From assembly GCA_963377175.1 (NCBI GenBank), contig CAUJNA010003046.1, forward strand, positions 566,538 to 630,537: a stretch of 64,000 nt of DNA. The letters run 5' to 3'. The notes under the pieces were generated by a model that saw nothing but the letters and a program-made list of their open reading frames with translations, did no database searches and was not told the DNA's origin. The translations under genes were made by a program, and so were the position numbers. Source of the DNA: Effrenium voratum (lineage: Eukaryota; Sar; Dinophyceae; Suessiales; Symbiodiniaceae). Shown here piece by piece: positions 40,742 to 48,336 of the stretch (position 1 is the stretch's first letter; every line of letters begins with the position of its first letter).

Positions 40742-41617
40742 ATGATTAACAACCACAAGCAAGAGTTAAGGAAACGCCCTACTTATGATGAAATGCTTAA
40801 ACAAGCAATCACAAGCAAAATGAAAACAACAGTTATATTGAAGAAATACAAAAAATATATGTTATTGAATAATTTTGATTTTGATAAAATGGATTTAATG
40901 AATTATAAAAATAAAGAAAGATATATGAACGCTCAAGTTATGATGGCAGACAAGGCAACACAAACGCTTAACAAAGAAAACAAGGCAACACAAACAGACC
41001 TACCAAATGATAAAGCGACACAAACTTATAATTTTGATGATATGACAAAAATATTAGGCGGTTCTTCAAAGAGTTTCAAAAGCAAACTGATAACCAAGGC
41101 TGAAGCAGAAGCATTAGCATTTACATATGACCCTGATTTATATGATGACGACGATGATGATGATGATAAAAAGGATGATGATATTGATAAATATAGAAAG
41201 AAATTATTTATTTTGATGAGGATTATAGAATTTATGTTGAGGACGGGTTTTAGTATAGGACAAATAGTAGCACATTTAACATATCACACTACATTAACTA
41301 CAATTCAAGGTTCAGAGTTATTAGTTAATCTGACAATGAATTCATTAGTAACATCATACGATATAGCAACTGCTATAATGAGCTGGTTGAATACAAATGT
41401 TAGTGAGGAAGTTGAGTTAAACACTTCCCCGCCTGTTAGCGTTAATAGTTCTCCGCCTATCACTGTTAATAGTTCTTCAACGCATACTGTTCATTCATCA
41501 TCGTCAGAAGAAAATGTTAATTATGAAATAGCTCCACCTACTGACATCCCTGTTCCTACTGATGCTGAAAGTGAAGATGAAGATAAGGATAAAGATAAGA
41601 ATAAAGAAAAAAAATAA
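40742..41617 (+). CDS. Hypothetical protein with three LC8-type KATQT motifs, 291 aa
   Basis: The N-terminus 'ELRKRPTYDEMLKQ' is the short form of the cluster module. Residues 71–75, 81–85 and 91–95 each read KATQT, spaced exactly 10 residues apart, and match the [K/R]-x-T-Q-T consensus bound by dynein light chain LC8. A polyaspartate run (about 133–145) precedes a hydrophobic/helical region ('FILMRIIEFMLRTGFSIGQI' and following, about 158–220). The tail is Ser/Pro-rich and then acidic/lysine-rich. No TCTA in its short leader. Family unknown; the LC8 interpretation is an inference from the motif. Confidence 0.68.
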   Translation: MINNHKQELRKRPTYDEMLKQAITSKMKTTVILKKYKKYMLLNNFDFDKMDLMNYKNKERYMNAQVMMADKATQTLNKENKATQTDLPNDKATQTYNFDDMTKILGGSSKSFKSKLITKAEAEALAFTYDPDLYDDDDDDDDKKDDDIDKYRKKLFILMRIIEFMLRTGFSIGQIVAHLTYHTTLTTIQGSELLVNLTMNSLVTSYDIATAIMSWLNTNVSEEVELNTSPPVSVNSSPPITVNSSSTHTVHSSSSEENVNYEIAPPTDIPVPTDAESEDEDKDKDKNKEKK

Positions 41618-41668
41618 AATAATAATAATAATAAAATATAAAAATTAAAATACCAGAATTTGTAAAAA

Positions 41669-41702
41669 TGCCTTAAAGAAATAGCGACTTTATTATATAA
41701 GA
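41669..41702 (+). promoter_or_regulatory. GACTTAAAG-class promoter motif (variant) before the 41,706 gene
   Basis: Reads GCCTTAAAGAAATAGCGACT followed by TTATTATATAAG. CTTAAAG lies 34 nt before the ATG. Shares 24 or so of 32 positions with the copies at 46,981 and 47,771. Confidence 0.6.
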
Positions 41703-41705
41703 TAA

Positions 41706-42065
41706 ATGCCATTCTATAGCAGACACTCAGATGATGGAAGAGATAGATTGTTAGGAGGAATACATGATGAAGATGATTATAATGACTTTATGAATATGTT
41801 ATTTATGAATAGTAGTTTTGTTGATGACATTGAAAGACATTATAAAAGTTCAGATGCTGATGTGTTGCCAAGTCCTACTGATAGCGAAGAAACAAAAGAA
41901 AATAAAGAGAAACAATATCAAAAGGATTATCATAAAAAATACTTTCAAGAAAAACTTAATAAACCTTATACATGTAATATTTGTGGAAAATCAATGGCCA
42001 ACAGTTCTAACAAATCAAGACATGAAAAAAGTAGAAAGTGCCAGAGTACTAAAAGTAAAGTCTAA
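41706..42065 (+). CDS. C2HC zinc-finger protein, 119 aa
   Basis: The acidic N-terminal two-thirds ends in a Lys/Tyr-rich helix, followed by one finger: Cys90-x2-Cys93, His106, Cys112 ('CNICGKSMANSSNKSRHEKS' and 'RKC'). It is the first of the four genes with the GACTTAAAG motif and so probably belongs to the same temporal class as the polymerase; a transcription regulator would fit. It lies just before the integrase, separated by a strong stem-loop. Confidence 0.68.
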   Translation: MPFYSRHSDDGRDRLLGGIHDEDDYNDFMNMLFMNSSFVDDIERHYKSSDADVLPSPTDSEETKENKEKQYQKDYHKKYFQEKLNKPYTCNICGKSMANSSNKSRHEKSRKCQSTKSKV

Positions 42066-42110
42066 TTGGATAATATTAATTTAATTTTAATTTAATTAAT
42101 ATAATCCAAT
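42065..42110. terminator. 17-bp stem-loop after the zinc-finger gene, before the integrase
   Basis: ATTGGATAATATTAATT (42,065–42,081) pairs with AATTAATATAATCCAAT (42,094–42,110) with one mismatch. It begins at the last base of the upstream stop codon and ends 8 nt before the integrase ATG, so it could both end one transcript and influence the next. Confidence 0.6.
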
Positions 42111-42118
42111 TTCAATAT

Positions 42119-43036
42119 ATGAGTAAACTAAGTAATGAGGAGATAATGAGCAATATCTACTATGATTTAGAAACAGGTTATGGTTCTAAACAAAGCTTAT
42201 ACAATCAAGCAAAAGAGAAAGGAGCAAGTGTAACATTGGAAGAAGTTGCAAAGTGGTTGAAGAAGCAACCTAACAAGCAAATAAAACCGTATCAGAATTA
42301 TAACAGTTTCTTAGTGCCATATGCCAGAGCAGAATTTCAAATAGATATTATGGATATGAAAATATTTAAGAAAGAAGATGAAGAACGCTATGCATTGATT
42401 GTAATAGATGCTTTCAGTAAATTAGGTTTTGTGTATCCAATGTTTCAAAGAGACAGTCCAAATGTTTTGAAAGGTTTGAAAGAAGCATTTAAAGTTATGG
42501 GTGAGCCTGTGGAAATCTTTTCTGATGATGATGGAGCATTTAAAGCAGAAGTAAAGAAATATTTAGATGATTTAGGTATAATACATAAAACAACGCTAAC
42601 ACATGCCAATATTGTGGAGAGATTGATTAGAACGATGAAAAAAGGAATAGGAGACAGAATACACTTTACTAAAGGTAGATGGACTGATATGTTGAAACCT
42701 ACATTAAAGAAATATAATAGCGCTATTCACTCATCAACTGGAATGAAACCAAATGAAGCGCATGATGATGACAACAGAGCAAATGTAAAAGCAAACCTTA
42801 CACTGAAGCAAAAGCATATGAGGAAATATCCTAAATTATCTGTTTCAGACACAGTGAAAATATACCAAAAAGGAAAAGGTAATTATACATCGAGGAAAGA
42901 AACCAACTCAAAGTGGACAGAAAGGAAATACAAAATAGAAAAGATAGAAAAAGATATGACACTTCAAACTTACTATGTCTTGGAAGGATTGAAAAAGCAT
43001 TATTTGCGCCATGAATTATTATTAATTGAAAATTAA
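42119..43036 (+). CDS. Retrovirus-like DDE integrase (rve), 305 aa
   Basis: Polinton-type integrase that would insert the element and generate the short target duplication. The RNase-H-fold core shows 'FQIDIMDM' (first Asp, residue 76), 'IFSDDDGAF' (second Asp, about 137, in D-x-G) and 'ANIVERLIRTMK' (Glu167), then 'SAIHSSTGMKPNEA', the usual post-core segment. The C-terminal ~70 residues ('LSVSDTVKIYQKGKGNY', ending 'HYLRHELLLIEN') look like the SH3/chromo-like end of Polinton integrases. No HHCC zinc domain is evident at the N-terminus. The last ~35 bp are duplicated just beyond the stop. No TCTA in the proximal leader. Confidence 0.9.
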   Translation: MSKLSNEEIMSNIYYDLETGYGSKQSLYNQAKEKGASVTLEEVAKWLKKQPNKQIKPYQNYNSFLVPYARAEFQIDIMDMKIFKKEDEERYALIVIDAFSKLGFVYPMFQRDSPNVLKGLKEAFKVMGEPVEIFSDDDGAFKAEVKKYLDDLGIIHKTTLTHANIVERLIRTMKKGIGDRIHFTKGRWTDMLKPTLKKYNSAIHSSTGMKPNEAHDDDNRANVKANLTLKQKHMRKYPKLSVSDTVKIYQKGKGNYTSRKETNSKWTERKYKIEKIEKDMTLQTYYVLEGLKKHYLRHELLLIEN

Positions 43037-43047
43037 AATAATAAATT

Positions 43048-43070
43048 AGATTAAATCTATGATTTAATCT
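43048..43070. terminator. Perfect 9-bp stem-loop 12 nt after the integrase stop
   Basis: AGATTAAAT (43,048–43,056), loop CTATG, ATTTAATCT (43,062–43,070). Followed by a second copy of the integrase 3' end (from 43,072) that is not in a coding context. Confidence 0.6.
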
Positions 43071-43151
43071 TCATGAATTATTAATTGAAAATTAAAATAA
43101 TTTAGACTAATAATTAGTTATTTAGTTCTTAGAATTTTATGACTTTAAAAA

Positions 43152-43188
43152 GACTTAAAGAGAAAAAACCCTAATTAAATTATATAGA
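43152..43188 (+). promoter_or_regulatory. GACTTAAAG-class promoter motif of the polymerase gene
   Basis: AGACTTAAAGAGAAAAAACC then CTAATTAAATTATATAG. CTTAAAG lies 42 nt before the ATG. A near-duplicate 'GACTTTAAAA' precedes it at 43,141. Confidence 0.55.
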
Positions 43189-43195
43189 TAATAAT

Positions 43196-46100
43196 ATGAA
43201 TAGAGATTTACCGCCAGATGAAAACACTAAAATAGTTAAGTATCTTCTTAAAGAAAATTTAGGAGAATACAAATTAAATAATAAAGGTAAAAAACTTAAA
43301 ACCATAATTATAGGAAACAACCAGTATAGATATAATCCAGAAAAACCAATAAGCAATAGATTGAGTAAGAGACTTGAAGCAGTAAAGAAAACTAATGACT
43401 ACAAAGCAAATCAAATCAGAGAAAGAGTAGGAGCAAGAACGGTTTTAAAACATGCTATTAAGAAAAAAGCAGTAATAACAGAAGAAAGAAGCGCCTTTAG
43501 AGCATATGCTAACGCCTACACAATTTCAAACATTCATTTAAAAGAGTTGAACGGATTGACTTATTTTAATTATCAATTTGACAAACTTAATGAATACTTG
43601 AAAGAGAATAGAGGAATGAAACTTAATGCTACAATAAATATGAAAGTTATGAACTTATTTGATGAGGAGAGAAACGTAACAGTTAGGACAAGGTCGTACA
43701 CTATTGTAAATGAAGAGGATTTAAGGAATGCTTTGAAAAGAATGAGACCTGATGTTGAAACAAGAATTTTAGATATGGCTTTGTATCAGTCAGGATTAAT
43801 AATTAGCAATATTAATAATATTCATATCATGTATAATAAATATAATCCGACTAGAGCTGGCAAATATATTGAACTTCCAGAATGGATTAAAAAGAAAAAG
43901 GCATGTATCAATATTAAAAATCAAGATGACAAGTGTTTTAAATATTCTATTGAGTGTGGATATTGTAAAATTTGTGATAAAGCACACCCTGAAAAGATGT
44001 TTCATTACAAGAAGATAGCAAGTGATTTGATTTTTGATGGTGTGAGTTTTCCTGCTAATAATAATGATATAGATATATTTGAAGAAAATAATAAATCAAT
44101 ATCCATTAATGTTTATGAAATTGATGATAATGAACAAATTGTTATTAGTAGAAAATTGAAAAATAAAGATGCTTCTTGTCATCTTGATTTGTTGAGAGTT
44201 GATGAGGAGGATTGCAGTCATTATGTGTATATAAAAAGTTTGAGCAGACTTATTAATAATCAAAAAAGTAATCATAATGGTAAGTCCTATTTTTGTAAAT
44301 ATTGTAATCATGGATTTAGAAATGAAGAATTATTAAATAAACATTATGATAGTGGATGCATGGAAGTTGATGGTCAACAAATAGTAATGCCTAAGCCTTA
44401 TGAGAAAGTTAGTTTTAAGCATCACTTCAAAAAGTTAAGATGTCCTTTTGTTGTATATGCTGATTTTGAATGTTTGACAGAGGAACTGAAAAAACCTGAT
44501 GAAGATGAAGATAAAAACACTTTTTCTTATCAAGAGCATAAACCATGTGGTTTTATGCTTAATATGGTTAATGCTGTTGATAATACAAATTATGAATTTA
44601 TGTATCGTGGTAAAGATGCTGTTGATGTGTTTTGTCAAAAACTTAATGAGATTAGGGCAGAAGTAAAGGAGAAGATGGGAGAAAACGAAAAAATAGACAT
44701 GACTGATGAAGACAAAGAAGATTTTAAACATGCTAAAAACTGCTTTATTTGTGGAGATAAGTTTAGAATGAACTATAAGAATGCCAAGGAAGCAGAGAAA
44801 TATAGAAAAGTTAGAGACCATTGTCATTTTACAGGTAAGTATAGAGGTTGTGCTCATAATGTTTGCAATCTTAATTTTTGTAATAGATATTTTAAAATTC
44901 CTGTATTCTTCCATAACATGAAAAATTATGATGGCCATTTAATTATTCAAAATGCGGATAAATTAAGTAACAACAATAAAATAGGTGTCATCGCTCAGAA
45001 CAGTGAAAAATTTATTAATATCAGTTTTGAAAGTTTGAGTGTTAAAGACACTTTTGGGTTTTTAACTGCTTCATTAGATAAGTTAGTTTCAATGAGTAAG
45101 TATGATAATACAGATGAAGAAGATAAAAGTAAATGGTTATTGCGTGAAGACTGGAAAGATAATTTTAGGTTTAGTAGTAAAAATGATTTGATTAAGAGTG
45201 AGAAATGTCTAGATTTATTAACTGATAAAGGCGTTTATCCTTATGACTACATGAATTCATTTGATAAATTTGATGATGAGCAATTACCGAGTAAGGATGA
45301 TTTTTATAGTCAGTTGAGTGAAGAAGGTATAAGTGTTAACGACTATGAAAGGGCAAAAATTATATGGAAGCATTTCGACATTAAGAATATGGGTGAATAC
45401 CATGATTTATATTTGAAAACTGATGTATTATTATTGACTGACATTTTCGAAAATTTTAGAGATGTATGTATGAAATATTATGGATTGGACCCTGCTTATT
45501 ATTATACATTGCCTAACTTTGCTTTTGATGCTATGCTTAAAATGACTGGTGTAGAGATTGATTTAATATATGACCAAGAAATGTATGAAATGATAGAAGC
45601 AGGACTTAGAGGAGGAATGTGTATGGTTTCTACTAAAAAAGTTGAAGCAAATAATAAATACATGGGAGAAGAATATGATAAAAATATAGAAAGTAGTTAT
45701 ATTAACTATTTTGATGCTAATAATTTGTATGGGTTAAGCATGATACAAAAACTGCCATATAAAAATCTAAAATGGGATGATACATTAAAAGAAGAAGACA
45801 TTATTAATTACAAAAATAATAATATTGGATATATTCTAGAAGTGGATTTAGAATATCCTAAAGAATTACACGATTTACACAATGACTATCCAATGGCACC
45901 TGAGGTTATGAATGTTAAAGCCGACATGCTGTCAGATAAACAAATTGAAATTTATGAATTTTTAAATCATAAAAAACCTACGGATGAGAAAACAAATAAA
46001 TTAGTATTGAATTTAAATGATAAAGAAAAATATGTAATCCATATAAGAACCTTGCAATTTTATTTGAAGCAAGGATTAAAACTTAAGAAAATTCATAGAG

Positions 46101-46987
46101 CAATTAAATTTGAACAAAAAGAAGTTTTAAAACCTTACATTGAGTTTAACACTGACAAGAGGAAGAATGCTAGAAATGATTTTGAGAAAGATGTTTACAA
46201 ATTGATGAACAATGCCATATTTGGAAAAACAATGGAGGATAAGCGAAAACATTTAGACTTTGAAGTTGTAAGTGATGAAACTAGATATATGAAGTGTGTA
46301 AGTAATCCTAACTTCAAACATAGTCATATCATTAATGAAAATTTGGTTGGAGTTGAAAAGCAAAAAACAAAGTTGAAACTAGACAAACCTATATTTATTG
46401 GGATGAGTATTTTAGATTTGAGTAAGCAACACATGTATAAATTTTATTATGACGTTATGAAGCCTAAATATGGAGATAATATTAAAATGGTATATACTGA
46501 TACTGATAGTTTTGTATTTCATACTAAAACCAATGACATTTATGAAGACCTTAATTCAATTAAAAAAGAATTAGATTTTTCAGATTATCCTAAGGAACAT
46601 AAATGTTATGATGATAATAACAAGAAAGTATTAGGTAAATTTAAGGATGAATTAAAAAGTAAAATAATAACAGGGTTTATAGCTCTTCGTCCTAAATGCT
46701 ATGCTTACTCAGTTTATGGTGATGATAAAAAATATAAGAAATGTAAGGGCATAGCAAAAGGCACAGTAAGACGTCAAATGAAATATGAAGAGTTTGAGAC
46801 GGTTTTAAAAACTAATGAGGTTATACATAAGTCATTTAATAGTATTAGAAGTAAAAACCACAGAATTTTTAGTATAACAACTAAAAAAATTGCTCTTAGT
46901 AGTTATGAAAACAAAAAATATTGGATAGATAGTGTAAACTCACTTGCTTACGGCCATTATAAAATAAATTCTTTGAAAACGACTTAA
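43196..46987 (+). CDS. Protein-primed family B DNA polymerase, 1263 aa
   Basis: Replicative polymerase of Polinton type (DNA_pol_B_2). A C2H2-like finger at about 365–388 ('YFCKYCNHGFRNEELLNKHY') precedes the exonuclease domain, Exo I 'YADFECL' with Asp423 and Glu425. The insert 'VRDHCHFTGKYRGCAHNVCN' at about 539–558 is a hallmark of Polinton polymerases. The polymerase motifs are A 'FDANNLYG' (Asp840), B 'KLMNNAIFG' (1002–1010) and C 'YTDTDS' (1100–1105, catalytic Asp 1102 and 1104). All catalytic residues are present, so the enzyme looks functional. The extra ~360 N-terminal residues may include the terminal-protein/priming function, but that is not visible. Its stop codon overlaps the promoter motif of the next gene. 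Confidence 0.95.
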   Translation: MNRDLPPDENTKIVKYLLKENLGEYKLNNKGKKLKTIIIGNNQYRYNPEKPISNRLSKRLEAVKKTNDYKANQIRERVGARTVLKHAIKKKAVITEERSAFRAYANAYTISNIHLKELNGLTYFNYQFDKLNEYLKENRGMKLNATINMKVMNLFDEERNVTVRTRSYTIVNEEDLRNALKRMRPDVETRILDMALYQSGLIISNINNIHIMYNKYNPTRAGKYIELPEWIKKKKACINIKNQDDKCFKYSIECGYCKICDKAHPEKMFHYKKIASDLIFDGVSFPANNNDIDIFEENNKSISINVYEIDDNEQIVISRKLKNKDASCHLDLLRVDEEDCSHYVYIKSLSRLINNQKSNHNGKSYFCKYCNHGFRNEELLNKHYDSGCMEVDGQQIVMPKPYEKVSFKHHFKKLRCPFVVYADFECLTEELKKPDEDEDKNTFSYQEHKPCGFMLNMVNAVDNTNYEFMYRGKDAVDVFCQKLNEIRAEVKEKMGENEKIDMTDEDKEDFKHAKNCFICGDKFRMNYKNAKEAEKYRKVRDHCHFTGKYRGCAHNVCNLNFCNRYFKIPVFFHNMKNYDGHLIIQNADKLSNNNKIGVIAQNSEKFINISFESLSVKDTFGFLTASLDKLVSMSKYDNTDEEDKSKWLLREDWKDNFRFSSKNDLIKSEKCLDLLTDKGVYPYDYMNSFDKFDDEQLPSKDDFYSQLSEEGISVNDYERAKIIWKHFDIKNMGEYHDLYLKTDVLLLTDIFENFRDVCMKYYGLDPAYYYTLPNFAFDAMLKMTGVEIDLIYDQEMYEMIEAGLRGGMCMVSTKKVEANNKYMGEEYDKNIESSYINYFDANNLYGLSMIQKLPYKNLKWDDTLKEEDIINYKNNNIGYILEVDLEYPKELHDLHNDYPMAPEVMNVKADMLSDKQIEIYEFLNHKKPTDEKTNKLVLNLNDKEKYVIHIRTLQFYLKQGLKLKKIHRAIKFEQKEVLKPYIEFNTDKRKNARNDFEKDVYKLMNNAIFGKTMEDKRKHLDFEVVSDETRYMKCVSNPNFKHSHIINENLVGVEKQKTKLKLDKPIFIGMSILDLSKQHMYKFYYDVMKPKYGDNIKMVYTDTDSFVFHTKTNDIYEDLNSIKKELDFSDYPKEHKCYDDNNKKVLGKFKDELKSKIITGFIALRPKCYAYSVYGDDKKYKKCKGIAKGTVRRQMKYEEFETVLKTNEVIHKSFNSIRSKNHRIFSITTKKIALSSYENKKYWIDSVNSLAYGHYKINSLKTT

Positions 46988-47012
46988 AGAAATATTGACT
47001 TAATATATTAAG
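46981..47012 (+). promoter_or_regulatory. GACTTAAAG-class promoter overlapping the polymerase stop codon
   Basis: GACTTAAAGAAATATTGACT then TAATATATTAAG. The first seven bases include the polymerase stop codon. CTTAATATATTAAG is a perfect 14-bp palindrome. CTTAAAG lies 37 nt before the ATG at 47,020. Identical over 32 bases to the copy at 47,771. Confidence 0.65.
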
Positions 47013-47019
47013 AGGAAAA

Positions 47020-47682
47020 ATGACACTGTTTAATTATAGTAAGTGTGAATGTTGTAATAATAAAAAGAATGATATTAATTTTACATTGTATAACTTATTA
47101 CCTGCTAATCTGTGTAATAAAATAAGTGAATATGATGTATATTGTAATCAATGCTGTATAACAAGAGACCTTGAAAAGTTGTTTGTTGAAGAATATAAGG
47201 ATAAGGGATATACAAAGTTTCAATTAAAATTGAAATTCTTTATGAAATATCAAAAACGATTTCCTGTATATTTTTGTCATAAAATTGATAGAGAGTCATT
47301 TGAAAAAGAAATTGATGAGTTCTTCAATAATAAAGATTTGATTAAAAGGTTTGGAGGGACAAGCGCAATTAAACCATATAAAGCATTTGCTAAAGAATTT
47401 CGTGATTTGTTTGAAGAGATTGATTGGCATTTATTAAGCAAAGATAAAATAAACAAGGTCTTGAATGAATTTAGAATAACTAAATATCATGTATGGTATT
47501 ACTACAACACTAAATATAAAGTATGTCTATTGCTGAATTTATTCTTTTGGGAATATATTTATTCAATAATAGGAAAAGACAATATCAAATATATAGACAT
47601 TGGTGATATTGATAAATATGTAGATTACATATTTGAAGACATATTGCCTGACTGTTATCTTAAATCCTTAATTCTTAATTGA
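47020..47682 (+). CDS. Zinc-binding F-box-like protein, copy 1, 220 aa
   Basis: The N-terminal module has paired cysteines (C9/C12), an 'LLPANLCNKISEY' segment resembling an F-box core, then C42-x2-C45 and 'TRD'. The 47,809 protein has the same order (CxxC, LP-x-x-I-x-x-x-I-x-x-Y, CxxC, RD), so the two are paralogues. The C-terminal region is helical and aromatic with no known domain. Promoter and 3' hairpin are also duplicated, so the whole transcription unit was copied. It may be a regulatory or ubiquitin-linked host-interaction protein; inference only. Confidence 0.68.
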   Translation: MTLFNYSKCECCNNKKNDINFTLYNLLPANLCNKISEYDVYCNQCCITRDLEKLFVEEYKDKGYTKFQLKLKFFMKYQKRFPVYFCHKIDRESFEKEIDEFFNNKDLIKRFGGTSAIKPYKAFAKEFRDLFEEIDWHLLSKDKINKVLNEFRITKYHVWYYYNTKYKVCLLLNLFFWEYIYSIIGKDNIKYIDIGDIDKYVDYIFEDILPDCYLKSLILN

Positions 47683-47684
47683 AA

Positions 47685-47724
47685 TATAATTATAACATGT
47701 AAAATATTATATGCTATAATTATA
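47685..47724. terminator. 17-bp stem-loop after copy 1
   Basis: TATAATTATAACATGTA (47,685–47,701) pairs with TATATGCTATAATTATA (47,708–47,724) at 15 of 17 positions. It starts 3 nt after the stop. A close relative lies after copy 2 at 48,343–48,382, inside the TIR. Confidence 0.6.
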
Positions 47725-47770
47725 CTATACTTATGGTTAGTTTCTTAATTTTTATTAATGCCTTAAAAAT

Positions 47771-47802
47771 GACTTAAAGAAATATTGACTTAATATATTA
47801 AG
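47771..47802 (+). promoter_or_regulatory. GACTTAAAG-class promoter of copy 2
   Basis: Same 32 bases as at 46,981–47,012, here in a true intergenic position 89 nt after the previous stop, which argues that the motif is a promoter and not part of the polymerase gene. CTTAAAG lies 36 nt before the ATG. Confidence 0.7.
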
Positions 47803-47808
47803 ATAGAA

Positions 47809-48336
47809 ATGAACGGTGATAAAATCAATAATTATATCAATAAAAAATGCTATGATTGTTGTCACTTCAAAAAAGAAAATATGGAATTGTATAAATTAAA
47901 TTTACCTAATGGAATAATAAATAATATTATTGATTATTCAATGGATGAAGAATATGTATGTGAAAATTGTAAAACCTGGAGAGATAACCAAGCTATAATC
48001 ACATGTTTGTTGAGATTAAAAGGAAGACATAATAGAAATGTAGAAGATGACATTTTGATATTTTTAACTGTGTATAAATTACCACCTTACGTTTATGTTA
48101 AACAGTTTCTTAAAATCAGTAAGAAAAAATATGAAATGATTTATGATATATTAAGGATGTTGTGTCATAGTCAAAAGAAAGGAGAAGATATTAAAGAATA
48201 TATCAAATTTTATATTGAAATTTATAAAAAGTTTAATGTTAAAAATACATTGAGAGATATTAATATTATTTTTAAAATGATGTATGAAATAAATGAGATT
48301 TGTCAATTAAATTATTATCCTGTACTGAAATTATAA
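47809..48336 (+). CDS. Zinc-binding F-box-like protein, copy 2, 175 aa
   Basis: Paralogue of the preceding gene: C14/C17, 'NLPNGIINNIIDYSMDEE', C51-x2-C54, 'TWRD', then helical sequence. It is 45 residues shorter. Its final 11 codons lie inside the right TIR, so a 33-bp fragment is repeated near 27,375–27,407. It is the outermost gene and may have been shaped by TIR expansion. Function unknown. Confidence 0.66.
   Translation: MNGDKINNYINKKCYDCCHFKKENMELYKLNLPNGIINNIIDYSMDEEYVCENCKTWRDNQAIITCLLRLKGRHNRNVEDDILIFLTVYKLPPYVYVKQFLKISKKKYEMIYDILRMLCHSQKKGEDIKEYIKFYIEIYKKFNVKNTLRDINIIFKMMYEINEICQLNYYPVLKL

Noticed and set aside
41818..42084. 88-codon plus frame overlapping the C2HC zinc-finger gene
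   Set aside because: Shifted-frame shadow; the zinc-finger frame has the conserved motif and the promoter.
44096..44938. Minus-strand frames inside the polymerase gene
   Set aside because: Antisense shadows of a confidently assigned polymerase.
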